Assembly: GCA_026225565.1 (NCBI GenBank) | Contig: JAMFTA010000050.1 | Location: 1 to 61,973, forward strand | Direction: 5' to 3' | Length of the DNA: 61,973 nt | Origin: Caulobacter sp. | GTDB taxonomy: Bacteria; Pseudomonadota; Alphaproteobacteria; Caulobacterales; Caulobacteraceae | In this document: piece after piece, positions 37,454-45,597 of the stretch | Position numbering within the stretch: position 1 is the first letter of the stretch | How the letters are laid out: every line of letters begins with the position of its first letter | Position numbers and translations under genes: made by a program | The notes under the pieces: generated by a model | What the model was told of the DNA's origin: nothing | The model's database searches: none | The model's input: the letters and a program-made list of their open reading frames with translations, nothing else

Positions 37454-38017
37454 TCAGCGCGCGGGCGGCGGCTCGGCGGCCTTGACGGTCGGCAGCACGC
37501 TATCGAGGATCAGCAGCACGACGCCGATGGAGATGGCGCTGTCGGCGACATTGAACACCCAGGGGAAGAAGCCGAGACCGCCCACGTCGATGAAATCCAC
37601 CACCTGACCGAAGTGCAGTCGGTCGATCAGATTGTTGCCCACCGCCCCGCCCATCACCATGCCAAGGCCGATGGCGGTGAGGGGCCTGACGAGATTGCGC
37701 GCCCAGAGCGCCAGGGCCACGACCACCACAGCGGCGAAGGCGGCCAGCATCAGCTTTCCCGGCAGGCTGTCGGCTTTCAGCAGGCCGAAGCTGACGCCCC
37801 GGTTCCACACCATGGTCAGGCTGAGCACCGGCAGGATGGGAATGGTGAACCGCTCCCCCAGATGCAGCACGTTCAGCACCCAGAATTTCGACAACTGGTC
37901 CAGCGCCAGGGCGGCGATGGCCACGCCGTAAGCGACCAAGCCCCAGCGGGTGACGGCGGGCGCCCCCGGCGTGTGGGTGATCAGCGGCGGTTCGGTGGGA
38001 GAGAGGGGCGTGGTCAT
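37454..38017 (-). CDS. lspA: lipoprotein signal peptidase (signal peptidase II)
   Basis: 187 residues with four membrane helices. The catalytic aspartates lie in GGAVGNNLIDRLHFGQVVDF and FNVADSAISIG; the N-terminal ALDQLSKFWVL is also conserved. It cleaves prolipoprotein signals after lipidation, and at least three substrates are predicted in this window (1860, 36740 and 47499). The bamF gene follows 117 bases downstream. Confidence 0.95.
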   Translation of the reverse strand: MTTPLSPTEPPLITHTPGAPAVTRWGLVAYGVAIAALALDQLSKFWVLNVLHLGERFTIPILPVLSLTMVWNRGVSFGLLKADSLPGKLMLAAFAAVVVVALALWARNLVRPLTAIGLGMVMGGAVGNNLIDRLHFGQVVDFIDVGGLGFFPWVFNVADSAISIGVVLLILDSVLPTVKAAEPPPAR

Positions 38018-38124
38018 GGGCCTCTTTTAGCGCGCTGAGCGGCGGTGGAGGAGGGGGTTTGAAGGGCGCCCGATCATCCCCGTGAAAACAGCAAAAAAGA
38101 CCCCCTCAAGCCTCTACTTTGACG

Positions 38125-38132
38125 CAAGTTAC
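38125..38132 (+). repeat. 8-bp target site duplication (left)
   Basis: CAAGTTAC directly abuts the left terminal inverted repeat and is repeated exactly at 40813-40820. Eight bases is the duplication length known for the IS1595 family. Confidence 0.95.
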
Positions 38133-38157
38133 GGGACCTATATATCTGTTGGACCCA
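38133..38157 (+). repeat. left terminal inverted repeat
   Basis: 25 bases beginning GGGACCTATATATCTG and ending TTGGACCCA; identical to the reverse complement of 40788-40812. The outward AT-rich stretch TATATAT may also supply part of the transposase promoter. Confidence 0.95.
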
Positions 38158-38199
38158 ATTCCGTAAAGATGGCATAATCGGCGCATAGGAGATCGCGCC

Positions 38200-39123
38200 G
38201 TGTTTATGACCTTCAAGACCCTTCCGGAGATGCTGGCGGCGTTCCCGACCGAGCAATCCGCCATCGACCATCTGACGGCAATCCGCTGGGCGAACGGGAA
38301 ATTTTGCCCTCAGTGCGGCAACGCCGATGGATCGAAGATCGGCACGCTGAAGGGGACGAACTTTCACAAGTGCTATGCTTGCCGGAAGCGCTTCTCCATC
38401 AAGGTCGGGACTATCTTTCAGGACACGAAGCTTCCCCTCCGGACTTGGTATGCGGCGATCTGGATGATCACCAACCATCCCAAGGGCATTGCGAGCACGA
38501 CCCTCGCATCGGATCTCGGAATCACGCAGAAGTCGGCTTGGTTCGTGCTGCATCGCCTTCGCCATGCGGCCCGCACGGATAGCTTCAACGCGCCGCTATC
38601 TGGCGAGGTCGCTGTGGATGAGACGGCTATCGGCGGCTTGGAAAAGAATAAGCACGCGTCGAAGAAAAAGCACGCTGGTCGCGGCTCGGTTGGCAAGACT
38701 ATTGTTATGGGACTCGTGGCCAAAAACGGTGAGGTCCGCGCTGGCGTGATCGAGGGCGTGGATGGCCGGACGCTTCATGGCGTCATCCGCGCTCACGTCA
38801 TGCCGGGCTCTACGGTCGTGACCGACCAGCATAGGGGCTATCGCGGATTGAGCGCTGCCTATGTCCATCGCACGGTCAACCACGGCGCCGGGGAATACGT
38901 TGACCGGGAGGGCTTCAGCACCAACAGCGTCGAAAGCCTGTGGGCCCTCTTCAAGCGCCAATATCACGGCACCCATCACTGGATGAGCCCCAAGCACCTC
39001 GACCGCTATGTGACCGAGGTATGCTATCGTCTGAACCGGCGCGACCTGAGCCGAGGCGAGCGCGTCAACAGCCTTCTTGCCCAAATCGAAGGGCCGATGC
39101 CCTATAAGGTGCTGATCGCATGA
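38200..39123 (+). CDS. IS1595-family transposase
   Basis: 307 residues. An N-terminal zinc ribbon (CPQCGNADG and CYACRKRFS) is followed by an HTH (GITQKSAWFVLHRLRHA) and the ISXO2-like DDE-type domain with acidic residues in VAVDETAIGG and VVTDQHRGYRG and the third-site Asn in STNSVESLWALFKRQYHGTH, the D-D-N arrangement of this family. The GTG at 38200 has AGGAG about nine bases upstream. The TGA overlaps the next small gene (ATGA). The gene is intact, so the element may be active. Confidence 0.95.
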   Translation: MFMTFKTLPEMLAAFPTEQSAIDHLTAIRWANGKFCPQCGNADGSKIGTLKGTNFHKCYACRKRFSIKVGTIFQDTKLPLRTWYAAIWMITNHPKGIASTTLASDLGITQKSAWFVLHRLRHAARTDSFNAPLSGEVAVDETAIGGLEKNKHASKKKHAGRGSVGKTIVMGLVAKNGEVRAGVIEGVDGRTLHGVIRAHVMPGSTVVTDQHRGYRGLSAAYVHRTVNHGAGEYVDREGFSTNSVESLWALFKRQYHGTHHWMSPKHLDRYVTEVCYRLNRRDLSRGERVNSLLAQIEGPMPYKVLIA

Positions 39124-39284
39124 ACGAGGAAAGCAAGAAACTGGAACGCCCCCTGTATCTGGATATGCCATTTGGGGAGGCATTGGCTCGTTTTGCCCAG
39201 ACCAAACCAGCAGAGGTAGAACAGCTGACGCCCAAGACCGCTAAGGGCGCCAAGCCTAAACCTGACGCCCCCAAAGCCGACTAG
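39120..39284 (+). CDS. small IS cargo protein, 54 aa
   Basis: The ATG overlaps the transposase TGA (ATGA), implying translational coupling. The product starts MNEESKKLERPLYLDMPFGE and ends in a Lys/Pro/Ala-rich tail. The central LYLDMPFGEALARFAQT looks like a short folded or helical motif. No function known; candidate transposition accessory factor. The stop codon shares the palindromic CTAG with the stop of the converging 35-aa gene. Confidence 0.6.
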   Translation: MNEESKKLERPLYLDMPFGEALARFAQTKPAEVEQLTPKTAKGAKPKPDAPKAD

Positions 39285-39388
39285 CGGCGCTGATGCGGGC
39301 GCGGCCGGAAGTGCGGCTGCACGCGCTCAATTCGACCGCCCCGGATGCGCCGATAGAAGCGCACGCGGATCGGCGGATGATTGTCCAT
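39281..39388 (-). CDS. small basic IS cargo protein, 35 aa
   Basis: Reads MDNHPPIRVRFYRRIRGGRI then ERVQPHFRPRPHQRR. It is extremely Arg-rich and would bind nucleic acid if expressed. GGAG lies about eight bases before the ATG at 39388. It converges with the 54-aa gene and shares the CTAG stop. Short basic peptides of this general look occur near mobile elements in alphaproteobacteria; I cannot assign a role. Confidence 0.45.
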   Translation of the reverse strand: MDNHPPIRVRFYRRIRGGRIERVQPHFRPRPHQRR

Positions 39389-39642
39389 GAATGATCTCCA
39401 CCTTGGACCTTGCGGGATAAGCCATGGCGTGAGATTCTGAGCCTGCAAGAGCTTCGCCCTCGTCACGTCATGGCCCGGTGAACAGAACGGGCCCCGCTTC
39501 ACCGCTGGGGCCGCTTTGCGTTCTGGCTTAGACTCACATCTGCTTGCCTCCGGGTTGATGGAGACATCGTGAGATCCGCAAAAATCGCTGCATAGCCGCG
39601 AATTGAACACCTTATAATTCGCCGTTTTTAATTCGCCGTTTT

Positions 39643-40305
39643 TCACCAGCGCTTTGGTTTTCCTCGGTTTTTGGTCAATCCTAATTCGCCGATTACGTCG
39701 CGGAGCGGCTGGCGAGTAATTCGGCGATTTAGCGCCTCACCTGCAGCCCTTTCGATATCAGGGAATGTGGCGTCTGAGTTTTGAGGACTCCATCCTTTGA
39801 GCCACGTTCTCAATTCGTCGTGAGTCGCTTTGGGAACTGGCGCTTCTTTCTTGGGGCGACGTTTCGCCCGGTAAGGCGGAGGCGGAGTTGGCTCCGGTCT
39901 CATCTCTTCGGGTTGAGCTGGTGTCCGAAGGTCAGATGCAGACAGCGAAATTTTTGGGCCGCCCATCTGAGCATTGAGAAGAGTTATACTTAGAGGGTCA
40001 AAGCGAACGCCCCATACTGACAAACGATTTTTGATCGTGATAGAGCCAAATGACCAAAAACGTTCTTCGGCATCGTCTATCCAATCGCCGGGAGGCAAAA
40101 GGGATAATACAGTTTCAAGTCTGGGCTTTGCAGATTTGCCAATCAAGAAAATCTGATAGGCAACCGCCCGGATTGAACCTGAACTTAAGCCAGAAACAAG
40201 CGCATCAATTACGATGTGCTCCGCGATTGGCTGCATCCGTTGGATTGTTTGCCGAGGTGACACCCAATCTTCGTATTCAGCAGGCGTAAGCCTATCGTCC
40301 TCCAT
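39643..40305 (-). CDS. IS cargo gene of unknown function, 220 aa
   Basis: From the ATG at 40305 the product begins MEDDRLTPAEYEDWVSPRQT. An N-terminal helical/beta domain (to about residue 125) leads to a Pro-rich basic linker (EPTPPPPYRAKRRPKKE) and a C-terminal helical segment FPDIERAAGEALNRRITRQP that could be a DNA-binding helix bundle. The longer frame up to 40704 is less protein-like. Codon use is AT-richer than core genes. It is transcribed against the transposase. About 255 bases separate it from the 35-aa gene and hold nothing I recognise. Confidence 0.6.
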   Translation of the reverse strand: MEDDRLTPAEYEDWVSPRQTIQRMQPIAEHIVIDALVSGLSSGSIRAVAYQIFLIGKSAKPRLETVLSLLPPGDWIDDAEERFWSFGSITIKNRLSVWGVRFDPLSITLLNAQMGGPKISLSASDLRTPAQPEEMRPEPTPPPPYRAKRRPKKEAPVPKATHDELRTWLKGWSPQNSDATFPDIERAAGEALNRRITRQPLRDVIGELGLTKNRGKPKRW

Positions 40306-40606
40306 TGTCGCACGCTCTGGCGCCGGGACCGGAGAGTCAACCGCACGCGCTTGGCGTGTTCCTCTAACTAGCGCATGATGGCCGGGCTCGGGGCGTGACT
40401 TCCCTTGGCAACGCACACTGCGTCGAAACACGGGCAACCCGCTTTGTCGGGCGGCCCACGGAATAGAATACCCGTTCAAAGCGCTGGGTTGATCCCCCGG
40501 CGTGGGAAATACGTGGGGGCGCGTCCCCGTGTTCGCGCAGTCAACCGCCCCGGCTCCAGCCGGGGCAACCGGGGGGCTGTATGCGATTTGCATCAATGGG
40601 CGCGCT

Positions 40607-40756
40607 ATGCGCCATCGTGGCCGTATTGCCGCCACCGGCTTCGATGTGAAGGTCACAGCAAGAAGCAGCGATAGCTTCATTGTGCATATTGCTTCAGAGC
40701 GCATTGTTGAGGAACTGGCGACTGTCGATTCCTACAAGGCCGCGCCTAGCCATTAG
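40607..40756 (+). CDS. possible small IS protein, 49 aa
   Basis: Frame MRHRGRIAATGFDVKVTARS and onward to IVEELATVDSYKAAPSH, inside the IS right end. The sequence after residue 10 has a plausible alternation of beta and helical residues (DSFIVHIASERIVEEL). No strong ribosome binding site and no recognised family. The 300 bases between this and the divergent 220-aa gene hold no other convincing gene. Confidence 0.3.
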   Translation: MRHRGRIAATGFDVKVTARSSDSFIVHIASERIVEELATVDSYKAAPSH

Positions 40757-40787
40757 GAACGGTCGCTGTGATAGGGTTTGCGCTTTC

Positions 40788-40812
40788 TGGGTCCAACAGA
40801 TATATAGGTCCC
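40788..40812 (-). repeat. right terminal inverted repeat
   Basis: 25 bases, exact reverse complement of 38133-38157, defining the right end of the IS1595-family element. Confidence 0.95.
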
Positions 40813-40820
40813 CAAGTTAC
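40813..40820 (+). repeat. 8-bp target site duplication (right)
   Basis: CAAGTTAC, identical to 38125-38132. Confidence 0.95.
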
Positions 40821-40885
40821 ATATAGTTAAAGTTGTATTATTTTGAATATTTATTTGAGATTGCGATTTCAAAAATCCTCCTATA

Positions 40886-40903
40886 AGTGTTATTTCCAAC
40901 ACT
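40886..40903 (+). promoter_or_regulatory. AT-rich promoter region with a short palindrome
   Basis: AGTGTT (40886-40891) and AACACT (40898-40903) form a perfect 6-bp inverted repeat around ATTTCC, 30 bases before the start of the two-gene operon. The whole stretch 40821-40920 is extremely AT-rich for this genome. A candidate operator or leader hairpin; no boundary of a promoter can be fixed. Confidence 0.4.
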
Positions 40904-40933
40904 AAAAATCATTGATTGTATTTGGAGGTGGAG

Positions 40934-41269
40934 ATGACGCACGATCCGGTGTCGGTGACCTTGAAGCATGAGGAAGACGGCGCGCCGTTCAGCGTCACCT
41001 TTCATCCGACCGCGAACATCCACCGGATGAGCGGCCTGGGTCTGGCGACTGTCCAGGTGGAGGACGTACAGACCCTGTTGCTGAAGCTTCTGCCCTATGA
41101 GCCGCAGATCATGGCGTGGCTGGCCAAATCGCCGGCCAACGCCGCCGCCTTCGCCCAAAACCCCATCGCCGCCGTCGATCAGGCCGGCGTCGAGATTCCA
41201 GCCGCGCTGCTGGACGAGGTCCGCGCCCTCTCCGCCCGGCTGGCCGCATCGGCGGGAGGGGCGAAATGA
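40934..41269 (+). CDS. hypothetical partner of the P47-like protein, 111 aa
   Basis: GGAGGTGGAG immediately precedes the ATG at 40934. The first half looks like a small beta domain (VSVTLKHEEDGAPFSVTFHP). The second half is helical and ends FAQNPIAAVDQAGVEIPAAL then LDEVRALSARL; this FxxxPxxAxxxAGVxIP pattern recalls the leader-like tails of several small bacterial proteins, but that is only a resemblance. The stop overlaps the next gene (ATGA), so the two are translationally coupled and probably work together. No signal peptide. Confidence 0.65.
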   Translation: MTHDPVSVTLKHEEDGAPFSVTFHPTANIHRMSGLGLATVQVEDVQTLLLKLLPYEPQIMAWLAKSPANAAAFAQNPIAAVDQAGVEIPAALLDEVRALSARLAASAGGAK

Positions 41270-42564
41270 CCCTCTATGCGCAAGGCTGGGACCTGGTCGC
41301 GGTCTCCAGTCAAACCGAACTGAATACGCTGCTGACGGCCCTGAACAACACCGGCTGGTTTCCGTCCAGCGTCAACTACAGCTACCTGGGGGTGTCGTTC
41401 GTCGGCACGCTTGGCGGACCGCAGGTCAACCTCAATCCGACCCAGGCCCAGGGCACCAATTCCCTGGCCGAGCTGGTGGTGCCGATCACCGGCACGGTCT
41501 CATTCCTGGGCAACAGCTTCGTGGTGCCCGCCGGCACCACGGCCAACGTCATCACCAACCTGACCTACGACAGCATCACCATCTCGGGCACCAATGTCCT
41601 GCGCCTGTCCTTGGATCTGGCGTCGCAATCGGCCCTCTATTCGATCGGGCTGGCGACGCCGACGCCGGTTCCGCAATGGGTGCCCTTCCTGAACGCCCTG
41701 ATCGCCAGCTATCTGGCCACCAATGTGAATGTGCAGGGGGTCTATTACCTGGGCGACGTCAATGTCTCCTCGGTGCCCGGCGCTCTGCTCCCGCAAGGGT
41801 CGGCCTATTTCGCCATCCAGCTCGCCCAAACCACCAGCGCGCCCAACATCCTGGCCTTGACCGGCACCACCAGCACCGGCACGCCGGGGGTGCTCGACTT
41901 CGCCCCCGTGCCAGCGATGTTGCCGTCCAACCAGACCACGGCGCTCTACATCGGCAACCGCTGCCTCTTGGTGAACCTGGTGCTGCCGCCCATGTGCAGC
42001 TCTCTCGGCGTCAGCCAGAGCACCTTCACGGTCAATGGAACAGGGACCGCCGCGCGCTCCCTGTCGCTCAACCAGAGCATCGACATCAGCGGCGAATACG
42101 ATCCGGACCTGGACACCCTCAGCGTCTACGTCAACGGCAGCGGTCAGATCCAGGGCGACTATACCGCCACCGGCTATCCGCTTTCAGGCTTCCACAGCGT
42201 CATCTGGGTGGACGTGGACGGCTATTTTCAGATGACGCCGGCCTTCAGCAACAACACCATCACCTTCAGCTCCAATGCGCCGAACGGGAATGGCTCCATC
42301 CACCTCAGCACCGGGGGATGGATCATTGTCGCCGCCTTGATCATCGCCAGCTTTGGCACCCTGGGCGGCGCTTTGGCGGCGGTGGTCGCCATCGTCGTGC
42401 CCATCGTCATCACCCAGCTGAAGCTGAACGTTTCCATGAGCAGCCTGCAGTCGATGCTGAACGACGCCAACATCTCCTTCAGCTGGCCGGCCCAGACCCA
42501 AGCCCCGATCACCGCCGTGGCGCTGCCGGGGGACTTCGTCATCTACATGGCCCCCGCCGTTTGA
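41266..42564 (+). CDS. TULIP-superfamily, P47-like protein
   Basis: 432 residues. The N-terminus LYAQGWDLVAVSSQTELNTL matches the GWD(I/L)V opening of P47/OrfX-type TULIP proteins. The body is beta-rich with Asn/Thr/Ser repeats, and the C-terminus has a hydrophobic Gly/Ala stretch (about residues 351-383) then ISFSWPAQTQAPITAVALPG, like the WP motif that ends P47 domains. P47/OrfX proteins accompany some botulinum neurotoxins and have lipid-binding folds; other bacterial members are uncharacterised. No signal peptide is visible. Coupled to the upstream 111-aa gene. Confidence 0.6.
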   Translation: MTLYAQGWDLVAVSSQTELNTLLTALNNTGWFPSSVNYSYLGVSFVGTLGGPQVNLNPTQAQGTNSLAELVVPITGTVSFLGNSFVVPAGTTANVITNLTYDSITISGTNVLRLSLDLASQSALYSIGLATPTPVPQWVPFLNALIASYLATNVNVQGVYYLGDVNVSSVPGALLPQGSAYFAIQLAQTTSAPNILALTGTTSTGTPGVLDFAPVPAMLPSNQTTALYIGNRCLLVNLVLPPMCSSLGVSQSTFTVNGTGTAARSLSLNQSIDISGEYDPDLDTLSVYVNGSGQIQGDYTATGYPLSGFHSVIWVDVDGYFQMTPAFSNNTITFSSNAPNGNGSIHLSTGGWIIVAALIIASFGTLGGALAAVVAIVVPIVITQLKLNVSMSSLQSMLNDANISFSWPAQTQAPITAVALPGDFVIYMAPAV

Positions 42565-42575
42565 CGACGGCGGGG
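42552..42575. terminator. bidirectional stem-loop between convergent genes
   Basis: CCCCGCCGT (42552-42560) pairs perfectly with ACGGCGGGG (42567-42575) across a 6-base loop. It overlaps the last codons of the P47-like gene and precedes the ileS stop at 42589. GC-rich with no T-run. Confidence 0.5.
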
Positions 42576-42588
42576 CGGCGCCGGGGGC

Positions 42589-45500
42589 TCAATGCCCGTG
42601 GCGCTGGTCCCAGTCCTCCACGGCATCGGTGCAGCGCAGGCAGAGCTTGGTGGCGGGCTTCACCTCGGGGAGGATGCGCCAGCAGCGGTCGCATTTGACG
42701 CCGGTGGCCATGCGAGGCGCGACCAACACCAAATCTTGAAAGGCGTCGGGCATCTTCGGTCCATCGATGCGGTACGGACCGAAGCTGTAGCCACTCGTGC
42801 GGAATACTTCTGCAGGATCAATATCTTTTTTAGGGTCATTATCTTTGAAGAGCCTGGTGTCTGCAGGGTTGGCAAAGCCCACCAGCGGCGCAGCTTCCAA
42901 CGCCGAGCCAATTCGCTTTTCGCGGCGCTCTATTTCGAGGGCTTCTGTGACCCGCTCAGTCACTATTTTAATCTTACCCCACCGCCCAGCCTCCGCCGCA
43001 TTCTCCCATTCCGCCACCCGCTCGGGCAGCACGCGCAGGGCGTTCGGGCCGGCGTCGGGGAAGCGCAGCATCCACGCCTCCTCCATGGTGAAGGGGGTCA
43101 ATGGCGCCAGCCAGATGGTCAGGCGCATGAACACCTCGTGCATCACCGTGCGGGCGGCGCGGCGCTTGATGTCGCTCGGCTTGTCGCAATAGAGGCTGTC
43201 CTTGCGGACGTCGAAATAGAGGGCCGAGAGGTCGCCGGCGCAGAATTCCGACACCGGACGGAACACCTCGTTGAACTTGTAGCCCTCATAGGCCTCGCGC
43301 ACATGGCCATCCAGCGCCCACAGGCGGTGCAGGATGAACTTTTCCAGGGGCGGCATCTGCGCGTAATCCACCCGCTCGGCCTCATCGAAGCCCTCCAGCG
43401 CGCCCAAGAGGTAACGGATGGTGTTGCGGAGCTTCCTGTAAGCGTCGGCGGTGGTCTGCAGGATGGTGGGGCCCAGCCGCTGGTCCTCGGCATAGTCCAC
43501 CATGGCCACCCACAGGCGGATGATCTCGGCGCCCGACTGTTTGATCACGTCCTGGGGCGCGACCGTATTGCCGAGGGACTTGGACATCTTCTGCCCGTCC
43601 TCGGCCATGGTGAAGCCGTGGGTGACCACCCCTTTGTAGGGGGCGTGGCCGCGGGTGCCGCAGCTTTCGAGCAGGGAAGACTGGAACCAGCCGCGCGCCT
43701 GGTCGGTGCCCTCCAGATAGAGGTCGGCGGGGGAACGGCTGGCGTCCGGCCCCGTCTCGCGCCCTTCCAGGGTGAAGGCGTGGGTGGAACCAGAGTCGAA
43801 CCAGACGTCGAGGATGTCCTCCACCTGCTCATACTCGGCGGCGGCGTAGTTCAGGCCGAGGAAGTCGGCCGGGTCCTGGTTAAACCAGGCGTCAGCGCCG
43901 CCGGCCTTCACGGCCTGCACGATACGGGCGTTGACGGGGGGGTCCTTCAGCGGCTCGCCGGTCGCCTTGTCGACGAACATGGCCAGCGGCGTGCCCCAGG
44001 CGCGCTGGCGGCTGATCAGCCAGTCCGGCCGCGTCTCCACCATGCCGCGGATGCGGTTCCTGCCGGTTTCCGGGTAGAAGGCGGTGGCGTCGATGGCGTG
44101 AAGGGCGGTTTCCCGGAGGCTCCCTTTTCCATTGAGCGGCTCATCCATCTTGATGAACCACTGGGGGGTGTTGCGGAAGATCACCGGGGCCTTGGAGCGC
44201 CAGGAGTGGGGATAGGAATGCTCCACCCGGCCGCGGGCGAGGAGGTTCCCGGCCTCGATCAGCTTGTCCATCACCGCGCCGTTAGCAGGGCCAAACTTGC
44301 CGGACTTCTTGCCTTCGGTCTCCAGCACCTTCAACCCGCCGAACAGGGGCACGGAGGGGTAATAGGCGCCGTCGGCGTCGACGGTTTCGGGGATGTCCTT
44401 GTGGCCGGTGGCGATCCAGATGGCGTAGTCGTCCGCCCCGTGGCCCGGCGCGGTGTGCACAAAGCCCGTGCCCGCATCGTCGGTGACGTGATCGCCGGCC
44501 AGGAGCGGCACGTCGAAGCCATAGCCGGTTTCAGGATCGGGCGCGAATTGCGCCAGCGGATGAGCGCAGAGCACTCCTTGGGGATCAACATCCTCAACGC
44601 GGCGCCAGGCGGCAATCTTGGCATTGGCCCGCACGTCTTCGGCTAGCTTGTCGGCGACGATCAGCCGGTCGCCCGGCTTGGCCCAGGGGGCGAAGGCCAG
44701 GTCCGCCTCCATGGCCTCGACCTCATAGAGGCCGTAGGCGATGGCGGGGTTGTAGGCGATGGCGCGGTTGGCGGGGATGGTCCAGGGGGTGGTGGTCCAG
44801 ATGACGATGGCGGCGTTGACCCATGCGCGGTTTCGCCGATTTGCTTCATCGAGAGCATTTTGCGAGTCACCCCGTATGTACGGCTGAACTGCCCGGACCG
44901 GGAACTTGACCCAGACGGTGGGGGAGACGTGGGGGTGGTATTCGATCTCGGCGTCGGCGAGGGCGGTGCGCTCCACCGGGCTCCACATCACCGGCTTTGA
45001 GCCGCGATAGAGCTGGCCCGACATCAGGAACTTGTGGAATTCGGCGACGATGGCCGCCTCGGCCTTATAGTCCATGGTCAGATAGGGATCGTCCCAACGG
45101 CCGAGCACGCCCAGGCGCTTGAACTCGATGCGCTGGGCGTCGATCCACTCACCGGCATAGGCGCGGCAGGCGGCGCGGAACTCGGCTTTCGACACCTGAT
45201 CCTTGCTGCGGCCCTTGGCGCGGAACTGCTCTTCGATCTTCCACTCGATGGGCAGGCCGTGGCAGTCCCAGCCGGGCACATAGTCCACGTCGAACCCCAG
45301 GGCGAAGCGGCTCCTGACCACAAAGTCCTTCAGGGTCTTGTTCAGGGCGTGGCCGATGTGGATGGGGCCGTTGGCGTAGGGCGGGCCGTCGTGCAGCACG
45401 TAGAGTTCGGCGCCCTTGGCCTGGCGCTCGGCGCGGATGGCGCGGTAGAGGCCCTCGCCCTCAGCCCACTTGGCCAGGAGCTCGGGCTCCAGCTTGGGCA

Positions 45501-45597
45501 GGCCCGCGCGCATGGGGAAGGACGTCTGGGGCAGGAAGACGGTCTCGCGATAGTCGCGGGCGGTCTCGGTGTTGGGGGTGGTCTGGTCGTCGGCCAT
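42589..45597 (-). CDS. ileS: isoleucyl-tRNA synthetase
   Basis: 1,002 residues, full length. The class I signatures are GPIHIGHALNKTLKD (HIGH) and MAEDGQKMSKSLGNT (KMSKS). The CP1 editing domain is present, with HTAPGHGADDY, and the C-terminal zinc knuckle is formed by KCDRCWRILPEV and LCLRCTDAVEDW. It charges tRNA-Ile and edits valine. Several stretches (about 42790-42970 and 44830-44890) are distinctly AT-richer than the rest of the gene. Divergent from folC across a spacer containing a repeat element. Confidence 0.97.
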   Translation of the reverse strand: MADDQTTPNTETARDYRETVFLPQTSFPMRAGLPKLEPELLAKWAEGEGLYRAIRAERQAKGAELYVLHDGPPYANGPIHIGHALNKTLKDFVVRSRFALGFDVDYVPGWDCHGLPIEWKIEEQFRAKGRSKDQVSKAEFRAACRAYAGEWIDAQRIEFKRLGVLGRWDDPYLTMDYKAEAAIVAEFHKFLMSGQLYRGSKPVMWSPVERTALADAEIEYHPHVSPTVWVKFPVRAVQPYIRGDSQNALDEANRRNRAWVNAAIVIWTTTPWTIPANRAIAYNPAIAYGLYEVEAMEADLAFAPWAKPGDRLIVADKLAEDVRANAKIAAWRRVEDVDPQGVLCAHPLAQFAPDPETGYGFDVPLLAGDHVTDDAGTGFVHTAPGHGADDYAIWIATGHKDIPETVDADGAYYPSVPLFGGLKVLETEGKKSGKFGPANGAVMDKLIEAGNLLARGRVEHSYPHSWRSKAPVIFRNTPQWFIKMDEPLNGKGSLRETALHAIDATAFYPETGRNRIRGMVETRPDWLISRQRAWGTPLAMFVDKATGEPLKDPPVNARIVQAVKAGGADAWFNQDPADFLGLNYAAAEYEQVEDILDVWFDSGSTHAFTLEGRETGPDASRSPADLYLEGTDQARGWFQSSLLESCGTRGHAPYKGVVTHGFTMAEDGQKMSKSLGNTVAPQDVIKQSGAEIIRLWVAMVDYAEDQRLGPTILQTTADAYRKLRNTIRYLLGALEGFDEAERVDYAQMPPLEKFILHRLWALDGHVREAYEGYKFNEVFRPVSEFCAGDLSALYFDVRKDSLYCDKPSDIKRRAARTVMHEVFMRLTIWLAPLTPFTMEEAWMLRFPDAGPNALRVLPERVAEWENAAEAGRWGKIKIVTERVTEALEIERREKRIGSALEAAPLVGFANPADTRLFKDNDPKKDIDPAEVFRTSGYSFGPYRIDGPKMPDAFQDLVLVAPRMATGVKCDRCWRILPEVKPATKLCLRCTDAVEDWDQRHGH

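Larger units (their letters stand above)
38133..40812 (+). mobile_element. complete IS1595-family insertion sequence with cargo genes, 2,680 bp
   Basis: The element is bounded by perfect 25-bp inverted repeats (38133-38157 and 40788-40812; ends GGGACCTATATATC) and an exact 8-bp direct repeat CAAGTTAC. It carries an IS1595-type transposase plus at least three small or unknown genes, making it longer than a minimal IS1595 element. Perfect ends and duplication indicate a recent insertion. It landed upstream of the lspA 5' end and about 110 bases before the P47-like operon. Confidence 0.93.

Noticed and set aside
40405-40674. 89-aa plus-strand frame in the IS right end
   Set aside because: Its composition is Arg/Pro/Ser-rich and random-looking; the overlapping frame ending at 40756 is the more plausible of the two.
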